DNA of 13,745 nucleotides, taken from contig JBGSIF010000323.1 of NCBI GenBank assembly GCA_041742635.1, forward strand, positions 1 through 13,745, read 5' to 3'. The notes beneath the pieces were generated by a model that saw only the letters and a list, made by a program, of their open reading frames with translations, was not told where the DNA came from and made no database searches. Made by a program: the position numbers and the translations under genes. The DNA comes from JTS-AC122 sp041742635. GTDB lineage: Bacteria; Planctomycetota; Phycisphaerae; Phycisphaerales; UBA1924. Below, piece after piece: positions 1 through 5,890 of the stretch; position 1 is the stretch's first letter; each line of letters opens with the position of its first letter.

Positions 1-797
1 AGCGGCACCACATCCGCCACCGTCCCCAGCGCGGCGTACGCCAGCAAATCAATCAACAACTCCCGCGTCGCCGCATCTGTCTTATTCCCATGTGGTGCAG
101 GCGTCCCGCCTGCCTCTTCGGCACTCATCGTCGCCAGCCGCCACGCCAACTTATACGCCACGCCCGCCCCACACAACTCCCCGAACGGGTACGCCGAATC
201 CGCCCGCCGCGGATGCACCACCGCGTACGCCTCGGGCAACTCCCCCACCGACCCCGGCGGGTTGTGGTGATCCGTGATAATCAAATCCACCCCGCACTCC
301 CGCGCCCGCATCGCCGGCCCGTGGCTCGTGATCCCGCAGTCCACCGACACGATCACCTTCGCCCCCTCCGCCGCCAGCCCCGCGATCGCCTCCGTATTCA
401 GCCCATACCCCTCCTCGAGCCGATGCGGCACATACGTCCGCACATTCCTTGCCCCACCACCTTCTGTCCCCAGCCCCGCCAACGCCGCCAAGTGCCCGAG
501 TATGTGAAACAGGATCGCCGTCGCCGTGATCCCGTCGGCGTCGTAATCCCCATAGATCACAATCATCTCACCCGCGTACAGCGCCCGCAGCAACCGCGCC
601 GCCGCCCGATCCATGTCCGGCACCAATGATGGATCATGCAGCGCCGACAAACGCGGCGACAAAAACTCGTCCCCCGCTCCCGTGTCCCCCGCCGTCCCCA
701 CTCCGCCCAGCACCCCGCGCGACATCAGCACCCGATGCACCAGCGACATCCCGCTCGCGATCGCGGCACTCTCACGCATCACCCATTTCGATCGCAT
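1..797 (-). CDS. recJ: Single-stranded-DNA-specific exonuclease RecJ, N-terminal part (cut by window edge)
   Basis: RecJ is a 5'-3' single-strand DNA exonuclease of the DHH phosphoesterase family, acting in recombinational and mismatch repair in the cytoplasm. About 265 residues are visible; family members usually have about 550-600, so the C-terminal half lies beyond position 1. Motif I is YGDYDADG (residues 82-89), followed by SVDCGITSH, the DHH motif (176-178), an HPRR stretch, CGAGVAYKLA and LGTVADVVPL just before the edge. These are the metal-binding motifs of the family in the right order. The ATG at 797 gives MRSKWV, a normal RecJ N-terminus; a GTG at 806 is an alternative, and a TGA lies just upstream of that. 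The gene starts 43 bp after clpS and may be cotranscribed with it. A palindrome at 97-113 adds a short Gly/Pro-rich insert just before the LGTVADVVPL motif. Identity is firm; the exact start is not. Confidence 0.93.
   Translation of the reverse strand, partial: MRSKWVMRESAAIASGMSLVHRVLMSRGVLGGVGTAGDTGAGDEFLSPRLSALHDPSLVPDMDRAAARLLRALYAGEMIVIYGDYDADGITATAILFHILGHLAALAGLGTEGGGARNVRTYVPHRLEEGYGLNTEAIAGLAAEGAKVIVSVDCGITSHGPAMRARECGVDLIITDHHNPPGSVGELPEAYAVVHPRRADSAYPFGELCGAGVAYKLAWRLATMSAEEAGGTPAPHGNKTDAATRELLIDLLAYAALGTVADVVP
97..113 (-). repeat. Palindromic hairpin repeat inside recJ (GGA loop)
   Basis: A perfect 7-bp inverted repeat, GCAGGCG and CGCCTGC, surrounds the triplet GGA when read on the coding strand. 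It encodes about residues 229-234 of RecJ, within the segment EEAGGTPAPHG. The design (different stem, same loop) matches the hairpins at 1247-1268, 4534-4614 and 6465-6481. I infer insertion of a dispersed repeat into a surface loop of RecJ. Confidence 0.7.
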
Positions 798-812
798 CCC
801 ATTCACGTTTCA

Positions 813-818
813 AGCATA
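813..818 (-). promoter_or_regulatory. Possible -10 element before recJ
   Basis: TATGCT on the minus strand ends 6 nt before the in-frame GTG at 806. The spacing would suit a leaderless recJ transcript starting at that GTG. No convincing -35 element is visible and the match is only 4 of 6, so this is weak. Confidence 0.2.
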
Positions 819-840
819 CCGCAACCGCCCGCCGCTCGCT

Positions 841-1218
841 TCATTGCCCGCCGCCCTTCTTGTCGTCCCCATCCTTCGCCGAATCATCCGCGTCGAACTC
901 CGCCGGCTCGATAATCGCCGACATCGACCCCTTGCTCTCGGCCATCAACGCATCCCGACCGAACGCGTGGATCTGATCCCGCTTCAGTTCGGCGTGCTCC
1001 TTGTGCGTTGTCATGCAAATCGCCCGCCCGTCCTTATCCACCGTCTTGGCGATCTTGAACGCCTTCTCCACCCCGTGCGCGAACACGTCCTGCATCATCC
1101 GGATCACGTACTCATACGTGTGCTCTTCATCATTCAGCAGCACCACATTCCAATACCGCGGCTGCTTTGTCCGTTCATCCGTCCTCGCGTCCCGGCTCGT
1201 CTGCGTCTGCGTCGCCAT
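841..1218 (-). CDS. clpS: ATP-dependent Clp protease adaptor ClpS
   Basis: ClpS delivers substrates bearing N-degrons to the ClpA or ClpC unfoldase of the Clp protease in the cytoplasm. The 125-residue protein has a charged, disordered N-terminus (1-20), then the ClpS core: WNVVLLNDEEHTYEYV (23-38), a helix MMQDVFAHGVEKAFKIA and GRAICMTTHKEHAELKRDQI (64-83). The tail (about 107-125) is rich in Asp, Lys and Gly and is longer than in E. coli ClpS. By my hand alignment, N29 and D30 match the E. coli contacts N34 and D35. The α-amino-contacting His66, however, is D61, and the gatekeeper Met40 is Y35. No clpA or clpC is nearby. No Shine-Dalgarno is visible; a TATAGT lies 5 nt upstream of the ATG. 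recJ follows after 43 bp. The family call is firm; binding preference is unknown. Confidence 0.94.
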   Translation of the reverse strand: MATQTQTSRDARTDERTKQPRYWNVVLLNDEEHTYEYVIRMMQDVFAHGVEKAFKIAKTVDKDGRAICMTTHKEHAELKRDQIHAFGRDALMAESKGSMSAIIEPAEFDADDSAKDGDDKKGGGQ

Positions 1219-1223
1219 GCCAA

Positions 1224-1229
1224 ACTATA
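1224..1229 (-). promoter_or_regulatory. Possible -10 element directly before clpS
   Basis: TATAGT on the minus strand matches 5 of 6 consensus positions and ends 5 nt before the clpS ATG. There is no ribosome binding site, so a leaderless or near-leaderless transcript would fit. The expected -35 position falls at the edge of the hairpin at 1247-1268 and matches poorly. Confidence 0.3.
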
Positions 1230-1246
1230 CGAACCCACGATCCGTA

Positions 1247-1268
1247 GTGCGAGTTTCCCAACTCGCAC
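1247..1268 (-). repeat. Intergenic hairpin repeat between the GldG-like gene and clpS
   Basis: Nine-base arms GTGCGAGTT and AACTCGCAC pair perfectly around a four-base loop, which is GGGA on the minus (sense) strand. It lies in the 93-bp gap between two minus-strand genes. No T run follows on the minus strand, so it is not a standard intrinsic terminator. It shares the GGA-bearing loop with the hairpins inside recJ, the ABC ATPase and the signalling gene. Confidence 0.7.
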
Positions 1269-1311
1269 AAACTCTCCCCTCACGTCTCACGCCTCACCTC
1301 TTCCTCCCCCC

Positions 1312-3609
1312 TCACCCCCGCCACAACCTCCACCCCGCCCCCACCAGCAGCACCAACCCCGGCAGCCCGGCCATCAAACTCCACCGCACCGCCTGCGTCT
1401 GCCCCGCCGTCAAACTCCGTATCGTCGGCACCGCCTGCGCCGTCGGGCTTCGTGCGATCAACTCTTCCTGCCCCGCAAGCCACAGCACCGACGCCTCCAG
1501 CAACTCCAGATTCCCCGGCGAAGTCAGCACCGGCCTCCCATCGATCACCCCCACCGACTGCTGTGTCACATCATCTAAAAACCACCCCGAGCACCCCACC
1601 ACTACCACCCGCTGCATACCCGAATCCAGCGACGGGTCCGACCGCTCCGCCGCCACCACCATCTCCCACGGCCCCTGCGCATCATCTCGCGGCGAATCCG
1701 GCATCGGTGGATCGATCACACTCCCCCGCTGCGCCGACGGTACCCGCGCATACCCCAGCCATTCCGACTCCGCCCACGTATTTCCATCTGGCTCAATCCG
1801 AACAATCGGCGTCTTCTTCACCCCACTCCCCCCTGGCACCGTCCCATGTGCCCCCACCGCAGCCGACACCTCTCGCACTGGCACCACCCAGAAAAAGTGC
1901 ATCCCAAGCCCATCGATCGCCCGGCTGATCGGGTGCTCCCCCTCCGCTCGCCTGGGCATCATGTTCGTCAGCACCACCGGCCCCCCCGCCGTCTGCACAC
2001 GCTGCATCAACGGCGTGCCCGTTTCCACCTTCATCCCCAACGGTTCCAGAAACTCCACCAGCGGGTCAGCCGTCCCTATCCCCGGTAGTGTCGATACATT
2101 CGCCGATACCAGCATCGACTTCCCCTGCCCCACCACCTTCGCCATCGCCCCCGCCATCCGCTTCATCCGATCCGCCGCCTCTTGTGTATTCGGCGATGTC
2201 GTCTGCGTCACATACACCACCGGCCTCGCCCCTCCACCACCCGCCACCCCGCCCCGCAACCCCGCGATCGCCGCCGGCTCCTCGGCGTCGAGTGCCGTCG
2301 CCCACTCTACCACATCGATCCCACGCAGACTCAACCGATCCATCATCGCCACGAACGGCTCAAACGTCGGTGCAAACTTCATCGGTTGATCGTGCATCAG
2401 CACCACGATCGGCGGCCCCGCCTTTCCTCCCGCTCCAGACCCCAGCGACGCGATCGCCGTTGCCGTCAACTCCTCCGCCCGCGCCCGACGATCGATCGAC
2501 ACCGCACCGCTCGAACCCTCCGGCATCGCCGGCGGAAACAACGACACAAAGTCGATCGCCGTCAGCGTCCCCGCTTGCTTCCCCGCCTTGCCTGCCGCTC
2601 CCGCGTCATCCGCGCCTACTCCCCGCTGCGGCCCGATCACCAGCGCCGCGCTCGATTTCTCCAACGTCCGCGCCACCGCGAAGATCGACACCCGCGGCAT
2701 CCGGTCCAGCGAATCCCCCGCCGACCGCAGCACATCCAGCGACCCTTGCAGCGCGGGCACCATCGGCCGCACCTGATCTTTCATCGCCCCCGGCACATCC
2801 CCCGCTTGTTCCACCAGTTTCATCTCCCGCAGCAGCCGTGATACATCCGACGTCACCGTCCCGATCGCCCGGCTCAGTTGCGTGGCCACATCGTCCACCG
2901 GCGCCAGCCCCAGTGCCCCCGGCCCGATCGTTTCGAGCAACTGCTTCCCCGCACCGCTCGCCGCTTGTTCGAGATTGAACGCCGCTACGCGCCCCCGCGC
3001 GCTGTAGTCGTCCAGCAGTTGCCGCAGTTGCTGAGACTTGATATCAGTCCCGCGCACCGATTCTCTCGTCAGTGTCAGTTGCCCGACCAGCGCGGTGATC
3101 CCTTCTTGCTGTGCCCGGCACGCCTCGATCGCGCGATCTACTACCACACGGTTCGCCCCGATCTCCGGCGAGAACCGCTCGCTCAGCCGCTTCAATAGCG
3201 CGTCGTACTCGCCGATCCCGCCCGATGAACCTGTGTCGATGAACGTCACCACGACCCGCTTCGACGCCCGCGCGAACGAGTCCAGCACGCTCCGCGTACG
3301 CTCATATGCCCGCGGGTCCACCCCCGACCGGTTCGCCGCGACCACAATCTCGTACTCCCCGTCCAGCCCGTTGAGCGTGTTCTGCGTGCGCTCCGACAGC
3401 AGGTGCTCTCGCGTCGCCGTCGCGTCGAACCGCGCCGGAAACCGCGACGCGATCAGCCCCGTGAACAGACACGACGCCGTCACGCTCACCACGAGCACCA
3501 AACTCTGAAGCCCAAACCGCACCCGCCGCCCCGCCGCGGAAACCGCTATCGAATCACTCGAATCACTCGAATCACTCGAACCAGTTCGAACTTTGCTACT
3601 AACCGTCAT
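1312..3609 (-). CDS. GldG-like auxiliary protein of an ABC-2 transporter
   Basis: This 765-residue protein is probably the extracytoplasmic partner of the ABC transporter encoded just upstream, as GldG is in the gliding-type GldAFG systems. It has a short cytoplasmic N-terminus with an SSD-repeat linker (residues 11-20), one transmembrane helix (about 33-54), a long soluble region and a C-terminal transmembrane helix (about 743-763) ending in RLWRG. The soluble region begins with LLSERTQNTLNGLDGEYEIVV, typical of the family's DUF4350/Gldg-like fold. A longer frame reaches 3654. I chose the ATG at 3609 because GAGGGGGAG precedes it and because it overlaps the stop of the preceding small ORF as ATGA. 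clpS follows after 93 bp. Substrate is unknown; export or cell-surface assembly is a family-level guess. Confidence 0.82.
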   Translation of the reverse strand: MTVSSKVRTGSSDSSDSSDSIAVSAAGRRVRFGLQSLVLVVSVTASCLFTGLIASRFPARFDATATREHLLSERTQNTLNGLDGEYEIVVAANRSGVDPRAYERTRSVLDSFARASKRVVVTFIDTGSSGGIGEYDALLKRLSERFSPEIGANRVVVDRAIEACRAQQEGITALVGQLTLTRESVRGTDIKSQQLRQLLDDYSARGRVAAFNLEQAASGAGKQLLETIGPGALGLAPVDDVATQLSRAIGTVTSDVSRLLREMKLVEQAGDVPGAMKDQVRPMVPALQGSLDVLRSAGDSLDRMPRVSIFAVARTLEKSSAALVIGPQRGVGADDAGAAGKAGKQAGTLTAIDFVSLFPPAMPEGSSGAVSIDRRARAEELTATAIASLGSGAGGKAGPPIVVLMHDQPMKFAPTFEPFVAMMDRLSLRGIDVVEWATALDAEEPAAIAGLRGGVAGGGGARPVVYVTQTTSPNTQEAADRMKRMAGAMAKVVGQGKSMLVSANVSTLPGIGTADPLVEFLEPLGMKVETGTPLMQRVQTAGGPVVLTNMMPRRAEGEHPISRAIDGLGMHFFWVVPVREVSAAVGAHGTVPGGSGVKKTPIVRIEPDGNTWAESEWLGYARVPSAQRGSVIDPPMPDSPRDDAQGPWEMVVAAERSDPSLDSGMQRVVVVGCSGWFLDDVTQQSVGVIDGRPVLTSPGNLELLEASVLWLAGQEELIARSPTAQAVPTIRSLTAGQTQAVRWSLMAGLPGLVLLVGAGWRLWRG
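3551..3577 (-). repeat. Three tandem 9-bp units coding Ser-Ser-Asp
   Basis: Three perfect copies of GAATCACTC (plus strand) lie near the 5' end of the GldG-like gene. Read on the coding strand they give an SSDSSDSSDS linker before the first membrane helix. The 9-bp unit keeps frame, so copy-number change would alter linker length without breaking the gene. Confidence 0.85.
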
Positions 3610-3782
3610 GCCACTCCCCCTCTTCGCCCCGAAGGGGCGCAGGCTTGTAGCCACGGGTCAAGCGAGTCTTCGAGCGCAACCCGTGGATTCGATCGATCAA
3701 ACCCCTCCCCCGCCCCGGCAGGGGCGGAGGATTCCTCCCCCACTCCAATACTTCCTTCGACACCTTCATGTACTGCACTCAT
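3606..3782 (-). CDS. 58-residue ORF made largely of palindromic repeats, coupled to both neighbours
   Basis: I do not recognise this product. Its ATG overlaps the permease stop as ATGA, and its TGA overlaps the ATG of the GldG-like gene in the same way. AGGAGG lies 5 nt before the ATG, the best ribosome binding site in the window. The protein (MSAVHEGVEGSIGVGEESS...) has no membrane segment, low complexity and no recognisable motif. Most of the frame after codon 18 is covered by three inverted repeats (3710-3727, 3651-3686, 3625-3639), so it seems to be a repeat element that is translated. It may only keep ribosomes moving from the permease to the next gene, or it may be a real small subunit. 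Translation is well supported by the signals; function is unknown. Confidence 0.5.
   Translation of the reverse strand: MSAVHEGVEGSIGVGEESSAPAGAGEGFDRSNPRVALEDSLDPWLQACAPSGRRGGVA
3625..3639 (-). repeat. Inverted repeat at the 3' end of the small ORF
   Basis: Arms CGCCCC and GGGGCG pair around a 3-base loop, TTC on the minus strand. It lies 15 nt before the GldG-like start codon, just upstream of that gene's ribosome binding site, so folding could affect access to it. Confidence 0.6.
3651..3686 (-). repeat. Long inverted repeat inside the small ORF
   Basis: Eight-base arms CCACGGGT and ACCCGTGG are separated by 20 bases. Together with the hairpin at 3625-3639 it looks like one dispersed intergenic element of the kind common in planctomycete genomes; that comparison is from memory and unchecked. 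Confidence 0.6.
3710..3727 (-). repeat. GC-rich inverted repeat inside the small ORF
   Basis: Seven-base arms CCGCCCC and GGGGCGG flank a 4-base loop. It encodes the Ala/Pro/Gly-rich stretch SSAPAGAGEG of the small ORF. Confidence 0.6.
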
Positions 3783-4495
3783 CTCCACCTCCTGGACTGC
3801 ACCACCACCGTCGTCACCACCAGCAGCCACGTACTCGAAGCGACAAAGAACACCACATGCGACGTGTCGATCAAACCCCGTGCAAAGTCACCCAGCCGCT
3901 GACTCGGCGACAACGCAAACAACAACTTCCTCAGCAACTCCGGCGAGATCGGTGCCACATACGCCGCTAGCACCTCCACCACAAACAATACAAACAGCGT
4001 CCCCAAAAACGCCAGCGGCTGGCTCGCCGTCAGACTCGACGCCAAACACCCCACCGCCAGATACAACATCCCCAGCAGCACCGCCCCCAAATACCCCGCC
4101 GCGATCGGCCCATAGTCCGGCCTCGACAACCACTCCAAAATCCCCACATACACCAGCGTCGGCCCGAGCAGCGTGAGCAAAAACAACACCGACGCGCCGT
4201 ACTTTCCAAGCACGACGCTGAACTCCGACACCGGCGACGTCAGCAGCGGCTCGATCGTCCCCGTCCGCATCTCCTCGCTGAACAAGCGCATCGACGTCGC
4301 CGGCGCGAGCAGCGCGAGCAGCCACCACATCAGTTCAAAGAACGACCGCATCGTCGCCGGCTGCCCCGGCCGAACCGCGCTAAACGCAAACACCACACCC
4401 GCCACGACGAGAAACAACGCCAGCACGATCCACCCCAGTGGAATCCTAAAAAACGACGCATATTCGCGCCACATGATCGCCGCCGCTCGCCTCAT
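3779..4495 (-). CDS. ABC-2 type transporter permease, GldF-like
   Basis: This is the membrane subunit of the ABC transporter whose ATPase is encoded immediately upstream. The 238 residues hold six likely transmembrane helices: about 19-38, 52-69, 94-120, 132-155, 160-183 and 213-233. The cytoplasmic loop SEEMRTGTIEPLLTSPVSE (73-91) is the typical ABC-2 permease motif that contacts the ATPase. Length and layout match GldF and NosY-type permeases. The ATG overlaps the ATPase stop as ATGA and has GGAGGGG about 8 nt upstream. The stop in turn overlaps the next small ORF. Substrate cannot be read from the sequence. Confidence 0.9.
   Translation of the reverse strand: MRRAAAIMWREYASFFRIPLGWIVLALFLVVAGVVFAFSAVRPGQPATMRSFFELMWWLLALLAPATSMRLFSEEMRTGTIEPLLTSPVSEFSVVLGKYGASVLFLLTLLGPTLVYVGILEWLSRPDYGPIAAGYLGAVLLGMLYLAVGCLASSLTASQPLAFLGTLFVLFVVEVLAAYVAPISPELLRKLLFALSPSQRLGDFARGLIDTSHVVFFVASSTWLLVVTTVVVQSRRWR
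3788..3793 (-). promoter_or_regulatory. Strong Shine-Dalgarno for the 58-codon ORF
   Basis: AGGAGG on the minus strand, 5 nt before the ATG at 3782, lies within the last codons of the permease gene. It supports real translation initiation at the small ORF. Confidence 0.6.
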
Positions 4496-5592
4496 GTGTT
4501 TTTCCCCTCCTCCGGTACAACGGCTCCAGGTGGCACGGCTCTCCGAGCTGTGTCTTCGTTTGGTACAACGGCACTCCGAGCCGTTTCCCCCGGTCGCACG
4601 GACCTCCGGGCCGTCTCTTCGATAGGCTCCGGCACTTCGGCTTGGATAATACTAAAAAACAACTGTTCCAGCGACGGCGCCTCCCGCCTTAACTCGCGCG
4701 CTACGACGCCCGCCCGCGCCAAACTTCGCGCGATCAACTCCCGCAGATCATTCCCCCCACCCTTCGGCAGCACCTTCACCCACACCCACCCACCTTCCGG
4801 CGCTCCCACCTCGACACCATCGATCCCGGTCAGCGCCGCCACCGCCACGCGGGCCGACGCCGCCGACCCCTCCGGCACCTCCGCCACATACGCCGACCGC
4901 TCCCGCATCGGTGCCAGCAGTGCCTCCGGCACGCCATCCGCCCGCAGCCGACCTCTCGCAATAATCAGCACCCGATCGCACGTCTTCTCCACTTCCGGCA
5001 AGATGTGCGAACTGACGATCACCGTCCGTTTATGCGACAACTCGCGGATCAATGTCCGAGTTTCCCGAATCTGGGTCGGATCAAGCCCGCTCGTCGGCTC
5101 GTCCAGCACCAGCACCGGCGGATCGTGCAACATCGCCCCAGCCAAACCCACCCTCTGCTTAAACCCCTTGCTCAGTTGCCCCACCCGCCGCCGCGCCACC
5201 GGCGTCAACCAGCACCGATCCAACACCCGGCTGATCGCTGGAGTGCGTTCTTTGGTGGGAACCCCGTATAGGCTCGCTCGGTATTTCAGATAGTCTATTA
5301 CCCTCATTTCGGGGTACAACGGAGCCGCCTCCGGCAAATACCCCATCGCTCGCCTGGCCTCGATCGATTCCGTAACCGTATCGTGCCCCGCGACAAGAAT
5401 ACTCCCGCGCGACGGTGGCAAGTACCCGGTTGTCATTCGCAAAGTCGTCGTCTTTCCAGCCCCGTTTGGACCCAATAGACCGACAATTTGACCTGATTCG
5501 ATCTCAAAAGAGACATCGTTCACGGCACGTACGCCGCCACGCTCGGTCCCGCTGTACCACTTACTGACGTGCTGCGCTGAAATCATGTGCAT
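4492..5592 (-). CDS. ABC transporter ATP-binding protein, GldA-like, with repeat-derived C-terminal tail
   Basis: This cytoplasmic ATPase drives the ABC-2 permease encoded downstream. In its 366 residues it has Walker A GPNGAGKT (41-48), a Q-loop region GYLPEAAPLY (84-93) of the GldA type, the signature LSKGFKQRVG (140-149), Walker B LVLDEP (161-166), a D-loop SGLD (168-171) and the switch His196 in SSHIL. A small C-terminal domain ends with SLEQLFFSI (308-315), where relatives usually stop. About 49 more residues follow, with three copies of a TAR[RS]xV-type motif encoded by palindromic repeats (4534-4614). The ATG at 5592 is chosen; a second ATG at 5586 is possible, and no strong ribosome binding site precedes either. 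The gene is first in the ABC cluster and is divergent from the signalling gene. Confidence 0.93.
   Translation of the reverse strand: MHMISAQHVSKWYSGTERGGVRAVNDVSFEIESGQIVGLLGPNGAGKTTTLRMTTGYLPPSRGSILVAGHDTVTESIEARRAMGYLPEAAPLYPEMRVIDYLKYRASLYGVPTKERTPAISRVLDRCWLTPVARRRVGQLSKGFKQRVGLAGAMLHDPPVLVLDEPTSGLDPTQIRETRTLIRELSHKRTVIVSSHILPEVEKTCDRVLIIARGRLRADGVPEALLAPMRERSAYVAEVPEGSAASARVAVAALTGIDGVEVGAPEGGWVWVKVLPKGGGNDLRELIARSLARAGVVARELRREAPSLEQLFFSIIQAEVPEPIEETARRSVRPGETARSAVVPNEDTARRAVPPGAVVPEEGKNT
4534..4614 (-). repeat. Three related hairpin repeats in the 3' end of the ATPase gene
   Basis: Three imperfect palindromes at 4534-4552, 4567-4585 and 4598-4614 follow each other. On the coding strand each centres on GGA flanked by short matched arms: CACAGCTC with GAGCCGTG, AACGGC with GCCGTT, and ACGGCCC with GGTCCGT. 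They encode the repeated protein motif TARRSV, TARSAV, TARRAV at residues 328-353. The arms differ between copies while mostly keeping their pairing. Confidence 0.7.
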
Positions 5593-5668
5593 TGTTCAGA
5601 GAAGGGAAGAACTCCGATAACACGACGCCCGATAAGACTACGGAGATAATCGGCGTTCGTTTCCTCCA

Positions 5669-5707
5669 ACCCGGTGTTTTCGATCAATCTTGGGCGTAAA
5701 ACCGGGT
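5669..5707. repeat. Bulged inverted repeat in the divergent intergenic region
   Basis: ACCCGG at 5669-5674 and TTTT at 5677-5680 pair with AAAA at 5698-5701 and CCGGGT at 5702-5707, leaving a 2-base bulge and a 17-base loop. It could be a protein-binding site or a cruciform in the AT-richer gap. Confidence 0.4.
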
Positions 5708-5777
5708 GTCGGTCCTAATATCTGATCCAATCCTGAGTTGCAAAGAAAGTCCGTTCAGCCCGCCGAGGCGTAAATAC

Positions 5778-5786
5778 TGATAGAAT
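5778..5786 (+). promoter_or_regulatory. Possible extended -10 promoter for the signalling gene
   Basis: TGATAGAAT fits the extended -10 pattern TGnTATAAT with one mismatch in the hexamer. No -35 is seen at normal spacing. It would give a leader of about 100 nt before the ATG at 5891. Confidence 0.25.
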
Positions 5787-5890
5787 GCCCCGAGCAAATC
5801 GGTACTGAACCGCGAATTTAGAGTGCATCCAACCGAGGCGACAGTTGGGTGTACTGCATCGACGGAGTAGACGACGCACGCATTTGAACG

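Larger units (their letters stand above)
5593..5890. other. Divergent intergenic region at the GC-skew switch; candidate replication origin or control region
   Basis: This 298-bp gap separates the minus-strand ABC cluster from the plus-strand signalling gene. It is roughly half A+T, clearly richer than its surroundings. On the minus strand it has three TTATC words at 5649, 5635 and 5620, spaced 14 and 15 bp, which only partly resemble DnaA boxes. It has an inverted repeat at 5669-5707 and a possible plus-strand promoter at 5778-5786. The plus strand changes from C excess to G excess across it. I see no gene in it. Origin function is inference; a two-way promoter region is the simpler reading. 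Confidence 0.4.

Noticed and set aside
1247..1268. Intrinsic terminator after the GldG-like gene
   Set aside because: The hairpin has no T run after it on the minus strand and matches the dispersed repeat pattern better.
1001..2389. 462-codon plus-strand frame
   Set aside because: Antisense to the GldG-like gene and clpS; composition is Ser/Pro/Thr-rich with no recognisable domain.
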